In this document: positions 1-6,157 of the stretch, piece after piece
How positions within the stretch are numbered: position 1 is the first letter of the stretch
Layout of the letters: the number at the start of each line of letters is the position of its first letter
Origin: an uncultured Beijerinckiaceae bacterium
GTDB lineage: Bacteria > Pseudomonadota > Alphaproteobacteria > Rhizobiales > Beijerinckiaceae
Length of the DNA stretch: 22,874 bases
Direction: 5' to 3'
NCBI GenBank assembly: GCA_937863205.1
Contig: CALMGA010000388.1
Coordinates: 1 to 22,874, forward strand
Notes under the pieces: generated by a model
The model's database searches: none
What the model was told of the DNA's origin: nothing
The model's input: the letters and a program-made list of their open reading frames with translations, nothing else
Program-made: the position numbers and the translations under genes

Positions 1-95
1 GCCGGGGAGGGCGATGCGCGACGCGGCGCAGGCACGGCGGCCGGGTGTCGGCGGCGCGGGGATGGCTTGTCGATCGATGGTTTCGCCACGGCCAT
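1..95 (-). CDS. 5' end of an unidentified element gene, running off the window
   Basis: An open frame begins at the ATG at 95-93 (minus strand) and stays open for 31 codons to the window edge. A purine-rich GGGGGAGAGG lies immediately before the ATG, and the gene starts 22 bp after the stop of the preceding DUF6362-like gene in the same direction, so it looks like the next gene of the leftward operon. The visible residues begin MAVAKPSIDKPSPRRR and are rich in Pro, Arg and Ala, suggesting a disordered basic N-terminus. In related elements a small terminase subunit or another DNA-binding protein often follows here, but nothing visible proves that. Function unknown. Confidence 0.45.
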   Translation of the reverse strand, partial: MAVAKPSIDKPSPRRRHPAAVPAPRRASPSP

Positions 96-116
96 CCTCT
101 CCCCCTGCCGACCCGA

Positions 117-539
117 TCAGGCGGCGCGAGGGGAAGCTCCATCGCCGGTTTTGACTCTGTCAAGCAGTCTTGATGGTGGAGCGCTTGACAATATCGCCGC
201 AAGCGCGTTGGCCGCGCGACGCCGGCCGCGCTCGGCCGTGCGCCGGTTCCAATCCATGTCCAAGCAGTAGCCGGAAAAGCTGTCGCCGCGCGCGCGGTTG
301 CTCGCCCACGCCCACAGGTACGTCTTGCCGTCGGGATCGCCGTCGAGCAGCTGCGCCCATTCCAGGACTTCGGTGAGCGGCGTGCGCTTCGCCTCCGTCG
401 TGCGGATGCGCTGGCCCGTGCTGAACACGGGGCAGCTCGGCATCTGCCGGAACACGGCGATCAGCCGGGCTTCGACCTGCGCGCGCGTCCAGATCGTGCC
501 GGGGGTGCCCACGCCCGGACATAGCAGGAACGCATCCAC
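117..539 (-). CDS. DUF6362-like phage protein (140 aa)
   Basis: The protein has the layout I associate with DUF6362 proteins of alphaproteobacterial prophages. It starts with a short N-terminal W-T-x-x-x-V-E-x-R-L-I helix (about residues 18-27). A segment LTEVLEWAQLLDGD follows (55-68), where relatives carry a single Trp-rich line, then a stretch with YLWAWAS and an R-R-T-A-E-R helix that may be a helix-turn-helix. Relatives usually lie just upstream of the terminase genes, which fits a position at the packaging side of the operon. The start is taken as GTG at 539, 18 bp after the stop of hicB; an out-of-frame ATG lies just upstream. The family assignment is from memory of motif layout; function within the family is unknown. 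Confidence 0.6.
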   Translation of the reverse strand: MDAFLLCPGVGTPGTIWTRAQVEARLIAVFRQMPSCPVFSTGQRIRTTEAKRTPLTEVLEWAQLLDGDPDGKTYLWAWASNRARGDSFSGYCLDMDWNRRTAERGRRRAANALAAILSSAPPSRLLDRVKTGDGASPRAA

Positions 540-557
540 CGAGCCATACGGCGCCGG

Positions 558-995
558 CTAAGCCGCCTCGACGCCGACCACCAATCGCCGGCCGAGCGCC
601 GTCAGCGCCGCGACCAGCGTCGGCAGCTTGCTCGGGTGATCGGGGTCGAGGATGCGGCGCACCTCCTTCAGACCGATGTCGAGCCGGCCGGCGAGCTCGC
701 CCTGCGTGATGCCGGCATCGCGGAAAGCTTCCAACACCGCGAGCTTGGCCGCGAGGTCGGGCGCCACGTGCACCATCGGCTGGCCCTTGGCGGGCTTGGA
801 CGGCCTCGGCAGCGGCCGCTTGGCATGCAGGATGCCCAGCAGGGCAACCCCCAACGCGTCGGCCGCCATGGCGCGCGCGTCGGCCTCGCCGGCGCCCTGC
901 GTGATCGCCTCCGGCACGTCGGGGAACGTCACGACCACGTTGCCGGGATCATCGCCCGGCTCGAACACGGCTGGGAACGCGTAGAATGTCCGCAC
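558..995 (-). CDS. hicB: HicB-type antitoxin with C-terminal Cro/CI-like HTH
   Basis: The 145-residue protein has the two parts of a HicB antitoxin. The N-terminal half is a degenerate RNase-H-like fold, seen in FPAVFEPGDD, VVVTFPDVPEAITQG and the helix EADARAMAADAL (about residues 7-60). The C-terminal part (about 80-140) is a helix-turn-helix, with GITQGELAGRLDIGLKEVRRIL as its core. The family binds and neutralises the paired HicA RNase and represses its own operon. The start is GTG at 995, chosen because GAGGAGG lies five bases upstream; a longer frame to 1034 exists but has no such site. It follows hicA by 35 bp in the same direction. Its HTH fold differs from that of the second HicB in this window. 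Confidence 0.88.
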   Translation of the reverse strand: MRTFYAFPAVFEPGDDPGNVVVTFPDVPEAITQGAGEADARAMAADALGVALLGILHAKRPLPRPSKPAKGQPMVHVAPDLAAKLAVLEAFRDAGITQGELAGRLDIGLKEVRRILDPDHPSKLPTLVAALTALGRRLVVGVEAA

Positions 996-1030
996 CGAAG
1001 CCTCCTCATGTTGCGCGTCGCCGCCCGGCC

Positions 1031-1228
1031 TCAATCGAGGCCGAGGTGCTTGCGGATCTTGCGGGCGGTCTTGGGATCGATCTCGCGCGAGGGCAGGGTG
1101 GACAGCTTGCTGCCGACGTACACCGTGGCATGGCCGCCCTTGCCGCGCGCCTTGTTGACCCTGAAGGAAAGGCCACGCGCTTTCGCGTCCTCGCGAAGTT
1201 CCTTGATGAAGGTGTCCCGCTTATCCAT
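1031..1228 (-). CDS. hicA: HicA-type mRNA interferase toxin (65 aa)
   Basis: A small basic protein with the double-stranded-RNA-binding-like fold of HicA. The segment RGLSFRVNKARGKGGHATVYVG contains the Gly-Gly-His where the family has its catalytic histidine, followed by TLPSREIDPKTARKIRKHLGL. HicA cleaves mRNA and is held inactive by HicB. The length is normal for the family. The start is the ATG at 1228, preceded by GGAG about eight bases upstream; an upstream extension has no support. Toxin precedes antitoxin, the usual order of this module, and a promoter with two palindromes lies directly upstream. It belongs to the short HicA type without the HP...LP.H signature seen in the second copy. 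Confidence 0.88.
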   Translation of the reverse strand: MDKRDTFIKELREDAKARGLSFRVNKARGKGGHATVYVGSKLSTLPSREIDPKTARKIRKHLGLD

Positions 1229-1252
1229 GACCGCCGCTCCATCCGTGAGGGC

Positions 1253-1306
1253 AGAATGGGGCAATTTTGCCCCTCAGTCAAGAAGATAATGGGGCAAAAA
1301 TGCCTC
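1253..1306 (-). promoter_or_regulatory. hicAB-1 promoter with two operator palindromes
   Basis: On the minus strand TTGACT (1281-1276) and CATTCT (1258-1253) are separated by 17 bp and form a sigma-70-like promoter for hicA. The spacer is filled by a palindrome with arms GGGGCAA/TTGCCCC (1258-1273). A second, imperfect copy, GGGGCA/TGCCTC (1291-1306), lies just upstream of the -35. Their centres are 33 bp apart, about three helical turns. The decamer AATGGGGCAA is repeated exactly at 1255-1264 and 1288-1297. HicB antitoxins autorepress at such paired sites, so these are inferred to be HicB operators. The rest of 1307-1410 shows no gene or clear signal. Confidence 0.65.
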
Positions 1307-1410
1307 TTTCCGATTACTCGTCCATCTTGATGAGAAGATCAAAGAGTCATCGAACTCGGAGCGTGATGTCTCCCCGCATGCGGATCACCTGATAGGTGCT
1401 TGAGAGGCCA

Positions 1411-2823
1411 CTAGCCCCCGGCCGCCTCAACGGTCGCAAGCCTTGCCTCGTCCCAGCCTGGCGGCCAAAGAGAAGGAAATCGCCATCCTCTGCGCTTCCG
1501 ATCCTCAGCGAGGAACGTCATATAGCTGGTGACCCCCTTCGCTTTCAGCCAAGCGCGCCAGGGCGGCGATCCTTCTTCGACAAACACCTTGCCGTCATGG
1601 TGGCGCGCAGCCTCATCCGTCATCCTTGATCGCGCCCTCGCGGCCTCGTCCCGGTTGGCACGAGCCATGTCGTGAAGGTACGATGCGCGAAGGCTCTTCA
1701 AAGGTGACTTCAACCCGCAAATCCCCGCCGCGAACGCCGGAACGACGTCACGCATGAAATCGCAACCCTCATTGAGCAAGTCGCGGATCGGAGCAACGCC
1801 ATCGGGGGTCAAGCGGTGCGGCGGAAGCTTGGCGCCACATGCCTCGCGCAAGGCAGCGATGATGGCGGCGTCGGACGGTACAGGTGCCGCTGGAGCCGCG
1901 CCGGCGTTCCCGATGAGTGCTTCTCCAACGGTGTAGGGCAGCGATGCCACCGCCCCCACGGCGCTTGCAATCGTCGTGGCGCTGCCGTTTGCGATCGGAG
2001 GCGGGGCTGTTTGCGACGGGCCGCCGGTGCCCTCCACCGTGCCGCTCATCGCACTTTTGCGATCGATAACGGCTTCTGCCGCCTCGAATTTGCGATCCAC
2101 CGCGTCCGCGCCGGGCGCGTCCGTCCGTCCGTCGGATTCTTCAATCCTTTCTTTAGCTTGAGAGTCAAAGAGTCTGTCCGACAGACCGGGCGCGCCCGAG
2201 GCGCTAGCGGTCGCAAACGATCGCAAAACCCCGAAATCGACGACCAAGGTTTCGTCGCTCGCAGCCTCGCCATTTGCGACCGGATTTGCGACCTCTTTTG
2301 CGATCGCAGTTGCGTTTTGCGACCCGTCTGCCAAACCGCCTTCAAGCAACTGCAGCTGTGCGCGGCGAGACGACCAATACACCTCGTTCCGCTTCTTCGC
2401 CGCTGCTGAGCGCTTGGCCGACAGGTCGGGATTGACGACGCGGCGCGGCGCTGCCCCGTCGACGCTCAACTCGGTGTCGGGCTCGCGGCCAAGACGCATT
2501 GTTCGCTCGGCTTCCAGGTCGAGGTTGCGCCAGCGGCCGTGGTGGTCGCGGTCGAACAACGGCTCCAGTTCCGGCGCCATTTTTTCGAATGTTCGAGGTC
2601 CGACACCCGCCTTCTTGGCGATCGCCTTCAGGCCTACCGGCAGTGATCCCTGCTGCCACAGCGCACGTACCAACTTGACGAAGGCGCCGAGCTGCAGAGG
2701 TGCCAGAAGCGAGGCGGCGAAAGAGAAATCGAACAGCTCCGGCGGCGGTTCGCCCAAGGCGCTGTAGCTGGCGCGCAGGCCTGATCGGCCGGAGGGCAAG
2801 GGCGAAGCTGCTAATTCGGTCAT
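1411..2823 (-). CDS. DUF1376-family phage replication protein (470 aa)
   Basis: Residues 28-105 match the DUF1376/YdaU layout. PPPELFDFSFAASLLAPLQLGAF resembles the usual W-x-x-D-x-x-x-x-T-x-x-L-x-x-x-x-x-G-x-Y segment, and ALWQQGSLP then KKAGVGPRTFEKMAPELEPLFD precede a W-R-N that introduces the bound strand. About residues 165-340 are Ala/Ser/Asp-rich linker with little structure. The last 57 residues (EEGSPPWRAWLKAKGV, RRGWRFPSLWPPGWDEA) form a conserved C-terminal motif of the same phage proteins. The family is placed in phage replication initiation or helicase loading. The start is set at the ATG at 2823; an ATG at 2898 would extend it by 25 residues but lies inside a palindrome shared with hicAB-2. 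Neither has a good ribosome site. Confidence 0.7.
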   Translation of the reverse strand: MTELAASPLPSGRSGLRASYSALGEPPPELFDFSFAASLLAPLQLGAFVKLVRALWQQGSLPVGLKAIAKKAGVGPRTFEKMAPELEPLFDRDHHGRWRNLDLEAERTMRLGREPDTELSVDGAAPRRVVNPDLSAKRSAAAKKRNEVYWSSRRAQLQLLEGGLADGSQNATAIAKEVANPVANGEAASDETLVVDFGVLRSFATASASGAPGLSDRLFDSQAKERIEESDGRTDAPGADAVDRKFEAAEAVIDRKSAMSGTVEGTGGPSQTAPPPIANGSATTIASAVGAVASLPYTVGEALIGNAGAAPAAPVPSDAAIIAALREACGAKLPPHRLTPDGVAPIRDLLNEGCDFMRDVVPAFAAGICGLKSPLKSLRASYLHDMARANRDEAARARSRMTDEAARHHDGKVFVEEGSPPWRAWLKAKGVTSYMTFLAEDRKRRGWRFPSLWPPGWDEARLATVEAAGG

Positions 2824-2878
2824 TACGCTGCGACCACTTGAAAGGGAATCCTGCAGGAAAGCTGACGTCCGTGGTTTG

Positions 2879-2941
2879 ATGCGCCTACTTTGGCGCATTC
2901 AAGCTTGACAGCCGACACCTTATGCGCCTATATTGGCGCAT
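2879..2941. promoter_or_regulatory. Two identical-arm palindromes between the DUF1376 gene and hicAB-2
   Basis: Two 20-bp palindromes with perfect arms ATGCGCC/GGCGCAT and 6-bp spacers lie at 2879-2898 (spacer TACTTT) and 2922-2941 (spacer TATATT). Their centres are 43 bp apart, about four helical turns. The right copy covers the -10 of the hicAB-2 promoter, so it is inferred to be a HicB operator. The left copy lies upstream of the divergent DUF1376 gene, over a weak TTGAAT-N17-TCAAAC promoter on the minus strand. The same regulator therefore probably touches both transcription units. Confidence 0.75.
2905..2934 (+). promoter_or_regulatory. hicAB-2 promoter
   Basis: A perfect -35 TTGACA (2905-2910) is followed after 18 bp by TATATT (2929-2934), close to the sigma-70 consensus. 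It reads into hicA-2, whose ATG is 24 bp downstream of the -10. The -10 is the spacer of a 7-bp-arm palindrome, which suggests tight repression. Confidence 0.75.
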
Positions 2942-2957
2942 AGAAGGAGCGCGGGTC

Positions 2958-3152
2958 ATGGCGAAGCCGGAGATGAACAGGGCCAAGGTCCTTGCCCGCC
3001 TCACCGCCGACGGCTGGGTCTTTCTGCGCCATGGCGCCGAGCACGACCTCTACGTCCACCCGACCCGGCCGGGCACGGTGGCGCTGCCCCGGCGCCGCAC
3101 GCTGACAGTGGGTGTCGCCCGCTCCATCGCCAAGCAAGCCAGCTGGCCGTGA
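2958..3152 (+). CDS. hicA: HicA-type mRNA interferase toxin, second module (64 aa)
   Basis: This is a textbook short HicA (YcfA-like) protein. An N-terminal helix, KVLARLTADGWVFLRHG, is followed by AEHDLYVHP, with the histidine at the family's catalytic position. The strand TVALPRRRTLTVG and the helix ARSIAKQASW complete the fold. It is expected to cleave mRNA when free of its antitoxin. The start at 2958 is fixed by GAAGGAG eight bases upstream; the in-frame upstream ATG lies within the operator. The antitoxin gene follows after 36 bp. It is clearly a different HicA subfamily from that at 1031-1228. Confidence 0.92.
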   Translation: MAKPEMNRAKVLARLTADGWVFLRHGAEHDLYVHPTRPGTVALPRRRTLTVGVARSIAKQASWP

Positions 3153-3188
3153 GCCAGCCTGACGCGCAACACCAAGGAGGGTAAGCGC

Positions 3189-3602
3189 ATGACCAGGTAC
3201 GTGGGACTGATCGACGGCGAAGCCGGGGGGTACGGCGTCGTGTTCCCGGATCTGCCGGGCTGCACCGCCATGGGCGACACGGTGGAGGCGGCGATCGGCA
3301 ACGGCGCCGACGCGATGCGCGACTGGGTGGAGGTCAGCGAGGAACGCGGCGAGTCGGTGCCGGCGCCGCGCGCGCTCGAGGCGGTGCTCGGTGACGACGA
3401 CGTCCGCACCGCTCTTGCGGAAGGGGCGATGGTGGTTCTGGTGCCGCTGGTGCGCGTCACCGGGCGGTCGGTGAAGGCGAACCTGTCGATCGACGAGGGC
3501 ATCCTCGCCGCGATCGACGCGGAGGCCGCGCGGCGCAAGCTGACGCGCACCGGCTTCATCGAGGCGATGGCGCGCGAGATGCTCCCGCGGATGGCGCGCT
3601 GA
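3189..3602 (+). CDS. hicB: HicB-type antitoxin with C-terminal ribbon-helix-helix
   Basis: The N-terminal half is the standard HicB fold: YVGLIDGEAGGYGVVFPDLPGCTAMGDTVEAA, with the FPDLPGC signature at about residues 19-25. The C-terminal 35 residues, VKANLSIDEGILAAIDAEAARRKLTRTGFIEAMAREML, read as a ribbon-helix-helix DNA-binding domain. It should neutralise the adjacent HicA and repress the promoter with the GCGCC palindromes. A good ribosome site, AAGGAGG, precedes the ATG. The length (137 aa) is normal. The hicAB-1 antitoxin has an HTH instead, so the modules are probably independent rather than a recent duplication. Confidence 0.93.
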   Translation: MTRYVGLIDGEAGGYGVVFPDLPGCTAMGDTVEAAIGNGADAMRDWVEVSEERGESVPAPRALEAVLGDDDVRTALAEGAMVVLVPLVRVTGRSVKANLSIDEGILAAIDAEAARRKLTRTGFIEAMAREMLPRMAR

Positions 3603-3613
3603 GGCCGAGGCCG

Positions 3614-3751
3614 TCATGCCCTGACCTCGTGCGTGTACCGTGGGTCGGCGAGGTGAGAGGTCGAGGGTGTGTCGTGCATCGGCTTGACGCGACGCATCAA
3701 GCGCCGGCGGCAGCTCAGGATCGCGCTCCAGTAGCGAGGCGTCGCTTTCAT
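3614..3751 (-). CDS. Small unknown protein (45 aa), start overlaps the preceding gene
   Basis: An ATG at 3751 overlaps the stop of the methyltransferase fragment as ATGA, the same coupling used throughout this arm, and gives a basic 45-residue protein starting MKATPRYWSAILSCRRRLMRR and ending HEVRA. It carries no recognisable motif and no strong ribosome site of its own. It ends 12 bp before the convergent hicB-2. The overlap and a frame free of stops are the only support, so it could be non-coding tail. Confidence 0.4.
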   Translation of the reverse strand: MKATPRYWSAILSCRRRLMRRVKPMHDTPSTSHLADPRYTHEVRA

Positions 3752-4056
3752 TCTGCAGCCTGCAGGAGAAAAGAAGCTTCGACGGCAGTGATGCGGTGCC
3801 CGATCCAGCGCACCACCGGCACGGCGAAGCTGTTGCCGAGTCCCTTGTAACGGGGCCCGTCGCTGGCGCCGGGGATTTCCGTCCAGCCGTCGGGGAAGCC
3901 TTGCAAGCGCTCGCATTCGGTGGGTGTGAGCCGGCGGACGGCCCAGCCGGAGGCAATGCCTCCCGGCCTCGTCGATTTCAGCGTATGGGCGATCTCGACC
4001 TCGATGCGGAGCCGCTGCACGCCGGCGCTTGCAGGTTCGGAAGCGCTGTGAGTCAT
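3748..4056 (-). CDS. C-terminal-only piece of a C5 cytosine DNA methyltransferase (102 aa)
   Basis: The protein carries only the end of a C5-type cytosine methyltransferase. RRLTPTECERLQGFPDGWT (about residues 43-61) is motif IX, and RYKGLGNSFAVPVVRWIGHRI (about 70-90) is motif X. Motifs I to VIII, including the cofactor site and the Pro-Cys catalytic loop, are absent both in frame and in the sequence just upstream. A full enzyme is usually over 300 residues. The start is an ATG overlapping the stop of the MT-A70 gene as ATGA. It therefore cannot methylate alone. It may be a deletion remnant kept in frame, or a partner or accessory for an N-terminal half encoded elsewhere. The motif call is strong; the function is open. 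Confidence 0.75.
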   Translation of the reverse strand: MTHSASEPASAGVQRLRIEVEIAHTLKSTRPGGIASGWAVRRLTPTECERLQGFPDGWTEIPGASDGPRYKGLGNSFAVPVVRWIGHRITAVEASFLLQAAE

Positions 4057-5078
4057 GCTGCCTGGGTTCCCAACTCGGCCTCGTTGCCCCAAGCGTCCCA
4101 GCCCGGCCGCGGCGGGCCGCGGCGGAACAGCTCGATTTTCGGAAGTTCGGGGTAGGCGGCCTCGATCAGCTGCAGCGCGGCCTCGGGCTTGGCCGAATGC
4201 TTGCCGCGCTTCGCGGTGATCACGGAGGAGCGCACCACCTCCGGCGCCGGCGGCTTGCCGCGGACGGCGTAGAGCAGGTGCTCGTGCTGATTCCGGAAGA
4301 TGTATCCGGTGCCGAAGTGCACCTTGTCCCACACCGCGCCCGTCCGGTACTCGAAGCCCCAGGCGCGCAGCACGTCGCCGGCCTCGAACAGCATCGGCGC
4401 CGTCGCCCAAAGGAACAGGATGCAGTCCGGAGCGGCGATCGCCGGAACGGGCAGGGCGGCGATCTCAGCCGTTGTCATCACGGCGTAATGGTTCGCTGCC
4501 GAGCGATCCGAGCCGGTGTCGTCGGACCACGGCTTGAACGACCAGGGCGGGTCGGCCAAAACGAGATTGTAAGAAGGGCGGCCGGGGAAGGCGCGTGTGC
4601 GCTGGGCGAGTGTGGCATGGCACCGAGCACGGGCTACGCTTTTGCCCTCCGCCAAGGTGAGTGGGACGCGCAGGTCGCGCGCTTTCAGGAGCTGCTGGCG
4701 GCGTTCAGCGAGGCGCTCGTTGAAAGTATTCAGGGGAAGGCTAGCGAGGTAGCGGGCCCGCTCCGCTTGATGATGGCTGATGCCATGCTCCTTGAGCGTC
4801 AAAGGGCCGACGTCGGCTTCTCTCAGGCGGAGGTCGGTGCGCTTGCCGCGTGCGCGAGGTAGGATGAGCATCATCTCGCCGATCCGTCGCTCGGCGCGGA
4901 AGCGGATTTCCACTGCGTCGATTTCGAGTTGGCGGTTGCCGGCCTGGCGCGCCCAATGGCGGACGGCATCTGCTTGGTTCCGCACTTCCTTCGCCTGTTC
5001 GACACGGCACGCTTCCGCGAGCAGCTGGCAGGCCTGCTCGTAAGCCAAGCGAGCAGAGTGAGCGACGAGCGCGGTCAT
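4053..5078 (-). CDS. MT-A70 family adenine-N6 DNA methyltransferase (341 aa)
   Basis: Residues 168-335 form an MT-A70 methyltransferase. The catalytic DPPW is at 176-179, after SYNLVLA. The core is followed by LFLWATAPML, GFEYRTGAVWDK, GYIFRNQHEHLL and, near the end, KIELFRRGPPRPGWDAWGNE. The N-terminal 150 residues are helical, with the segment EIRFRAERRIGEMMLIL common in phage relatives, and may bind DNA or a partner. The family methylates adenine in DNA; in phages this can shield DNA from restriction. The start ATG at 5078 overlaps the upstream stop as TAATG, and the stop overlaps the next start as ATGA, so translation is probably coupled. The target sequence is unknown. Confidence 0.9.
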   Translation of the reverse strand: MTALVAHSARLAYEQACQLLAEACRVEQAKEVRNQADAVRHWARQAGNRQLEIDAVEIRFRAERRIGEMMLILPRARGKRTDLRLREADVGPLTLKEHGISHHQAERARYLASLPLNTFNERLAERRQQLLKARDLRVPLTLAEGKSVARARCHATLAQRTRAFPGRPSYNLVLADPPWSFKPWSDDTGSDRSAANHYAVMTTAEIAALPVPAIAAPDCILFLWATAPMLFEAGDVLRAWGFEYRTGAVWDKVHFGTGYIFRNQHEHLLYAVRGKPPAPEVVRSSVITAKRGKHSAKPEAALQLIEAAYPELPKIELFRRGPPRPGWDAWGNEAELGTQAA

Positions 5079-5278
5079 TACGCGCCGTGCCCGTCGTAGC
5101 GCTGTGAGAGATCCGTCTCATCAATGAGGGAGGGCAGGGGTAGGCCGGGTCGCACGGCCCTGCCGGCTCGCCGGCTCGCCAGGGTTGGGCCCGAAATGTC
5201 CGCGGGCTGGTCCTGGACCGCTGTTCGCCGGAAGCTGCCTTGCGGCTGCTCATCTCCTCCGGCCGGGCTTCGGAGCAT
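5078..5278 (-). CDS. Small unknown protein (66 aa)
   Basis: The frame from the ATG at 5278 lies 8 bp after the zinc-finger gene and ends in a TAATG overlap with the methyltransferase gene. It fills exactly the gap between two confident genes. The protein is polar and Arg/Pro-rich, with a more ordered acidic end (LPLPSLIDETDLSQRYDGH). I recognise no domain. The ribosome site is weak. The placement is the main support for it being real. Confidence 0.5.
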   Translation of the reverse strand: MLRSPAGGDEQPQGSFRRTAVQDQPADISGPTLASRRAGRAVRPGLPLPSLIDETDLSQRYDGHGA

Positions 5279-5286
5279 TGTCCGGG

Positions 5287-5544
5287 TCAAGCTGCAGCGC
5301 CCCCGGCTTGTTCGCTCGCGGTGCTCCCGCTGGGTATTTCGGATGGAAGGGGAAGGTCGTAGGTCCAGGCCCGATCGACGTCGCCGCGGTGCTTGAGACA
5401 GCTGTGCAGTCCATCGGGAAAGCGACCGCGCGGCGCGAAGCCGAAGCCGGCGTAGGGCGTTCCGCATACGGCGCAAAGCGGTGACAGCAGCACTGCGGGG
5501 CGTGATTTAGGCGTACCCACCACCGCCGTCGGGCTCGCGCTCAC
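5287..5544 (-). CDS. Small zinc-finger protein (85 aa)
   Basis: A Cys-x-x-Cys (LCAVCGTPYAGFGF) is followed about 23 residues later by SCLKH, giving four likely zinc ligands, a layout familiar from short phage proteins in Hyphomicrobiales. The rest is a flexible, Ala/Ser-rich tail. The GTG start overlaps the upstream stop as GTGA. The role is unknown; it may be a DNA-binding or adaptor protein acting with the neighbouring methyltransferases. Confidence 0.7.
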   Translation of the reverse strand: MSASPTAVVGTPKSRPAVLLSPLCAVCGTPYAGFGFAPRGRFPDGLHSCLKHRGDVDRAWTYDLPLPSEIPSGSTASEQAGGAAA

Positions 5545-5972
5545 GCGATCTGCTCCTCGACGGTGAGGTCGAGGATCCGAGTGAGGCGTAGATGCGCAAC
5601 CGCGGCTTCGTCGAGGCCTGAGCGGGTGAAGGCAGCGATCGACAGGGTGTCGAAGCCGGCGGCGAACAGGGCGCGGATCATCATCACCTGCGCGCCGGTG
5701 CCGAGCACGTCGAGCACCGCCGTCGCGACCGCGCCCTCGCGTCGCCTATCTTCACCGCCGATACGGTCGGCAGCGTCGCGCAGGATTTGCGCTGCGGCGC
5801 GGGGGTCGACGATGTCGGCGATCTCTCGAGCGCCTTGGGCAACCTGGCCTCGCCAGTGCGACTCAATCAGCTCGTCGGCAAGTCCGTCGCGCAGGAGTTG
5901 GCGCATGGTCTTGCGGAGAAAAGCCTCGCCTTCCTCCCGCACGCGTTTGTGGTCGGTCGGCGTCACCAGCAT
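5541..5972 (-). CDS. Unknown helical phage protein (143 aa)
   Basis: A well-formed, mostly helical protein beginning MLVTPTDHKRVREEGEAFLRK. It is rich in Arg and Glu in the first half and more hydrophobic later (TGAQVMMIRALFAAGFDTLSIAAF). The last 40 residues resemble a helix-turn-helix (FDTLSIAAFTRSGLDEAAVAHLRL), but this is tentative. The start is fixed by AGGAGG five bases before the ATG and overlaps the previous stop as TGATG. It is cotranscribed with the regulator upstream. I do not recognise the family. Confidence 0.75.
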   Translation of the reverse strand: MLVTPTDHKRVREEGEAFLRKTMRQLLRDGLADELIESHWRGQVAQGAREIADIVDPRAAAQILRDAADRIGGEDRRREGAVATAVLDVLGTGAQVMMIRALFAAGFDTLSIAAFTRSGLDEAAVAHLRLTRILDLTVEEQIA

Positions 5973-6157
5973 CAAGGCCTCCTCGTTCCCTTCGCCGCCG
6001 CCGCCGCGCGGGAGTCGCAGCGGCGCGCGGCCTCGGCGAGCTTCTCGGCCGCCCATGTCGGCAGCTTTGAAAGCGCTCTGAGCAGCCAGGCGGCGAAAGC
6101 CCAGCCGGTCTCGGCCCATCCGCCGCGCAGGCGGGCGTGTGGTGCGGTCCCCCTCAA
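5972..6157 (-). CDS. Small unknown protein with TTG start (61 aa)
   Basis: A 61-residue frame starts with TTG overlapping the stop of the regulator gene (TTGA) and has AGGAG five bases upstream, which supports the rare start. Its stop overlaps the next ATG as TGATG. The middle WAFAAWLLRALSKLPTWAAEKLAEAARRC is an amphipathic Ala/Leu/Trp helix that might associate with membrane or protein; the tail is basic. No known domain is seen. Confidence 0.6.
   Translation of the reverse strand: MRGTAPHARLRGGWAETGWAFAAWLLRALSKLPTWAAEKLAEAARRCDSRAAAAAKGTRRP

Noticed and set aside
4741..5253. Minus-strand 170-codon frame overlapping the MT-A70 start
   Set aside because: Covers conserved methyltransferase codons in another frame and is Arg/Ser/Pro-rich.
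5972..6119. Upstream extension of the 143-residue protein
   Set aside because: An AGGAGG directly before the ATG at 5972 and coupling to the 61-residue gene argue for the short form.
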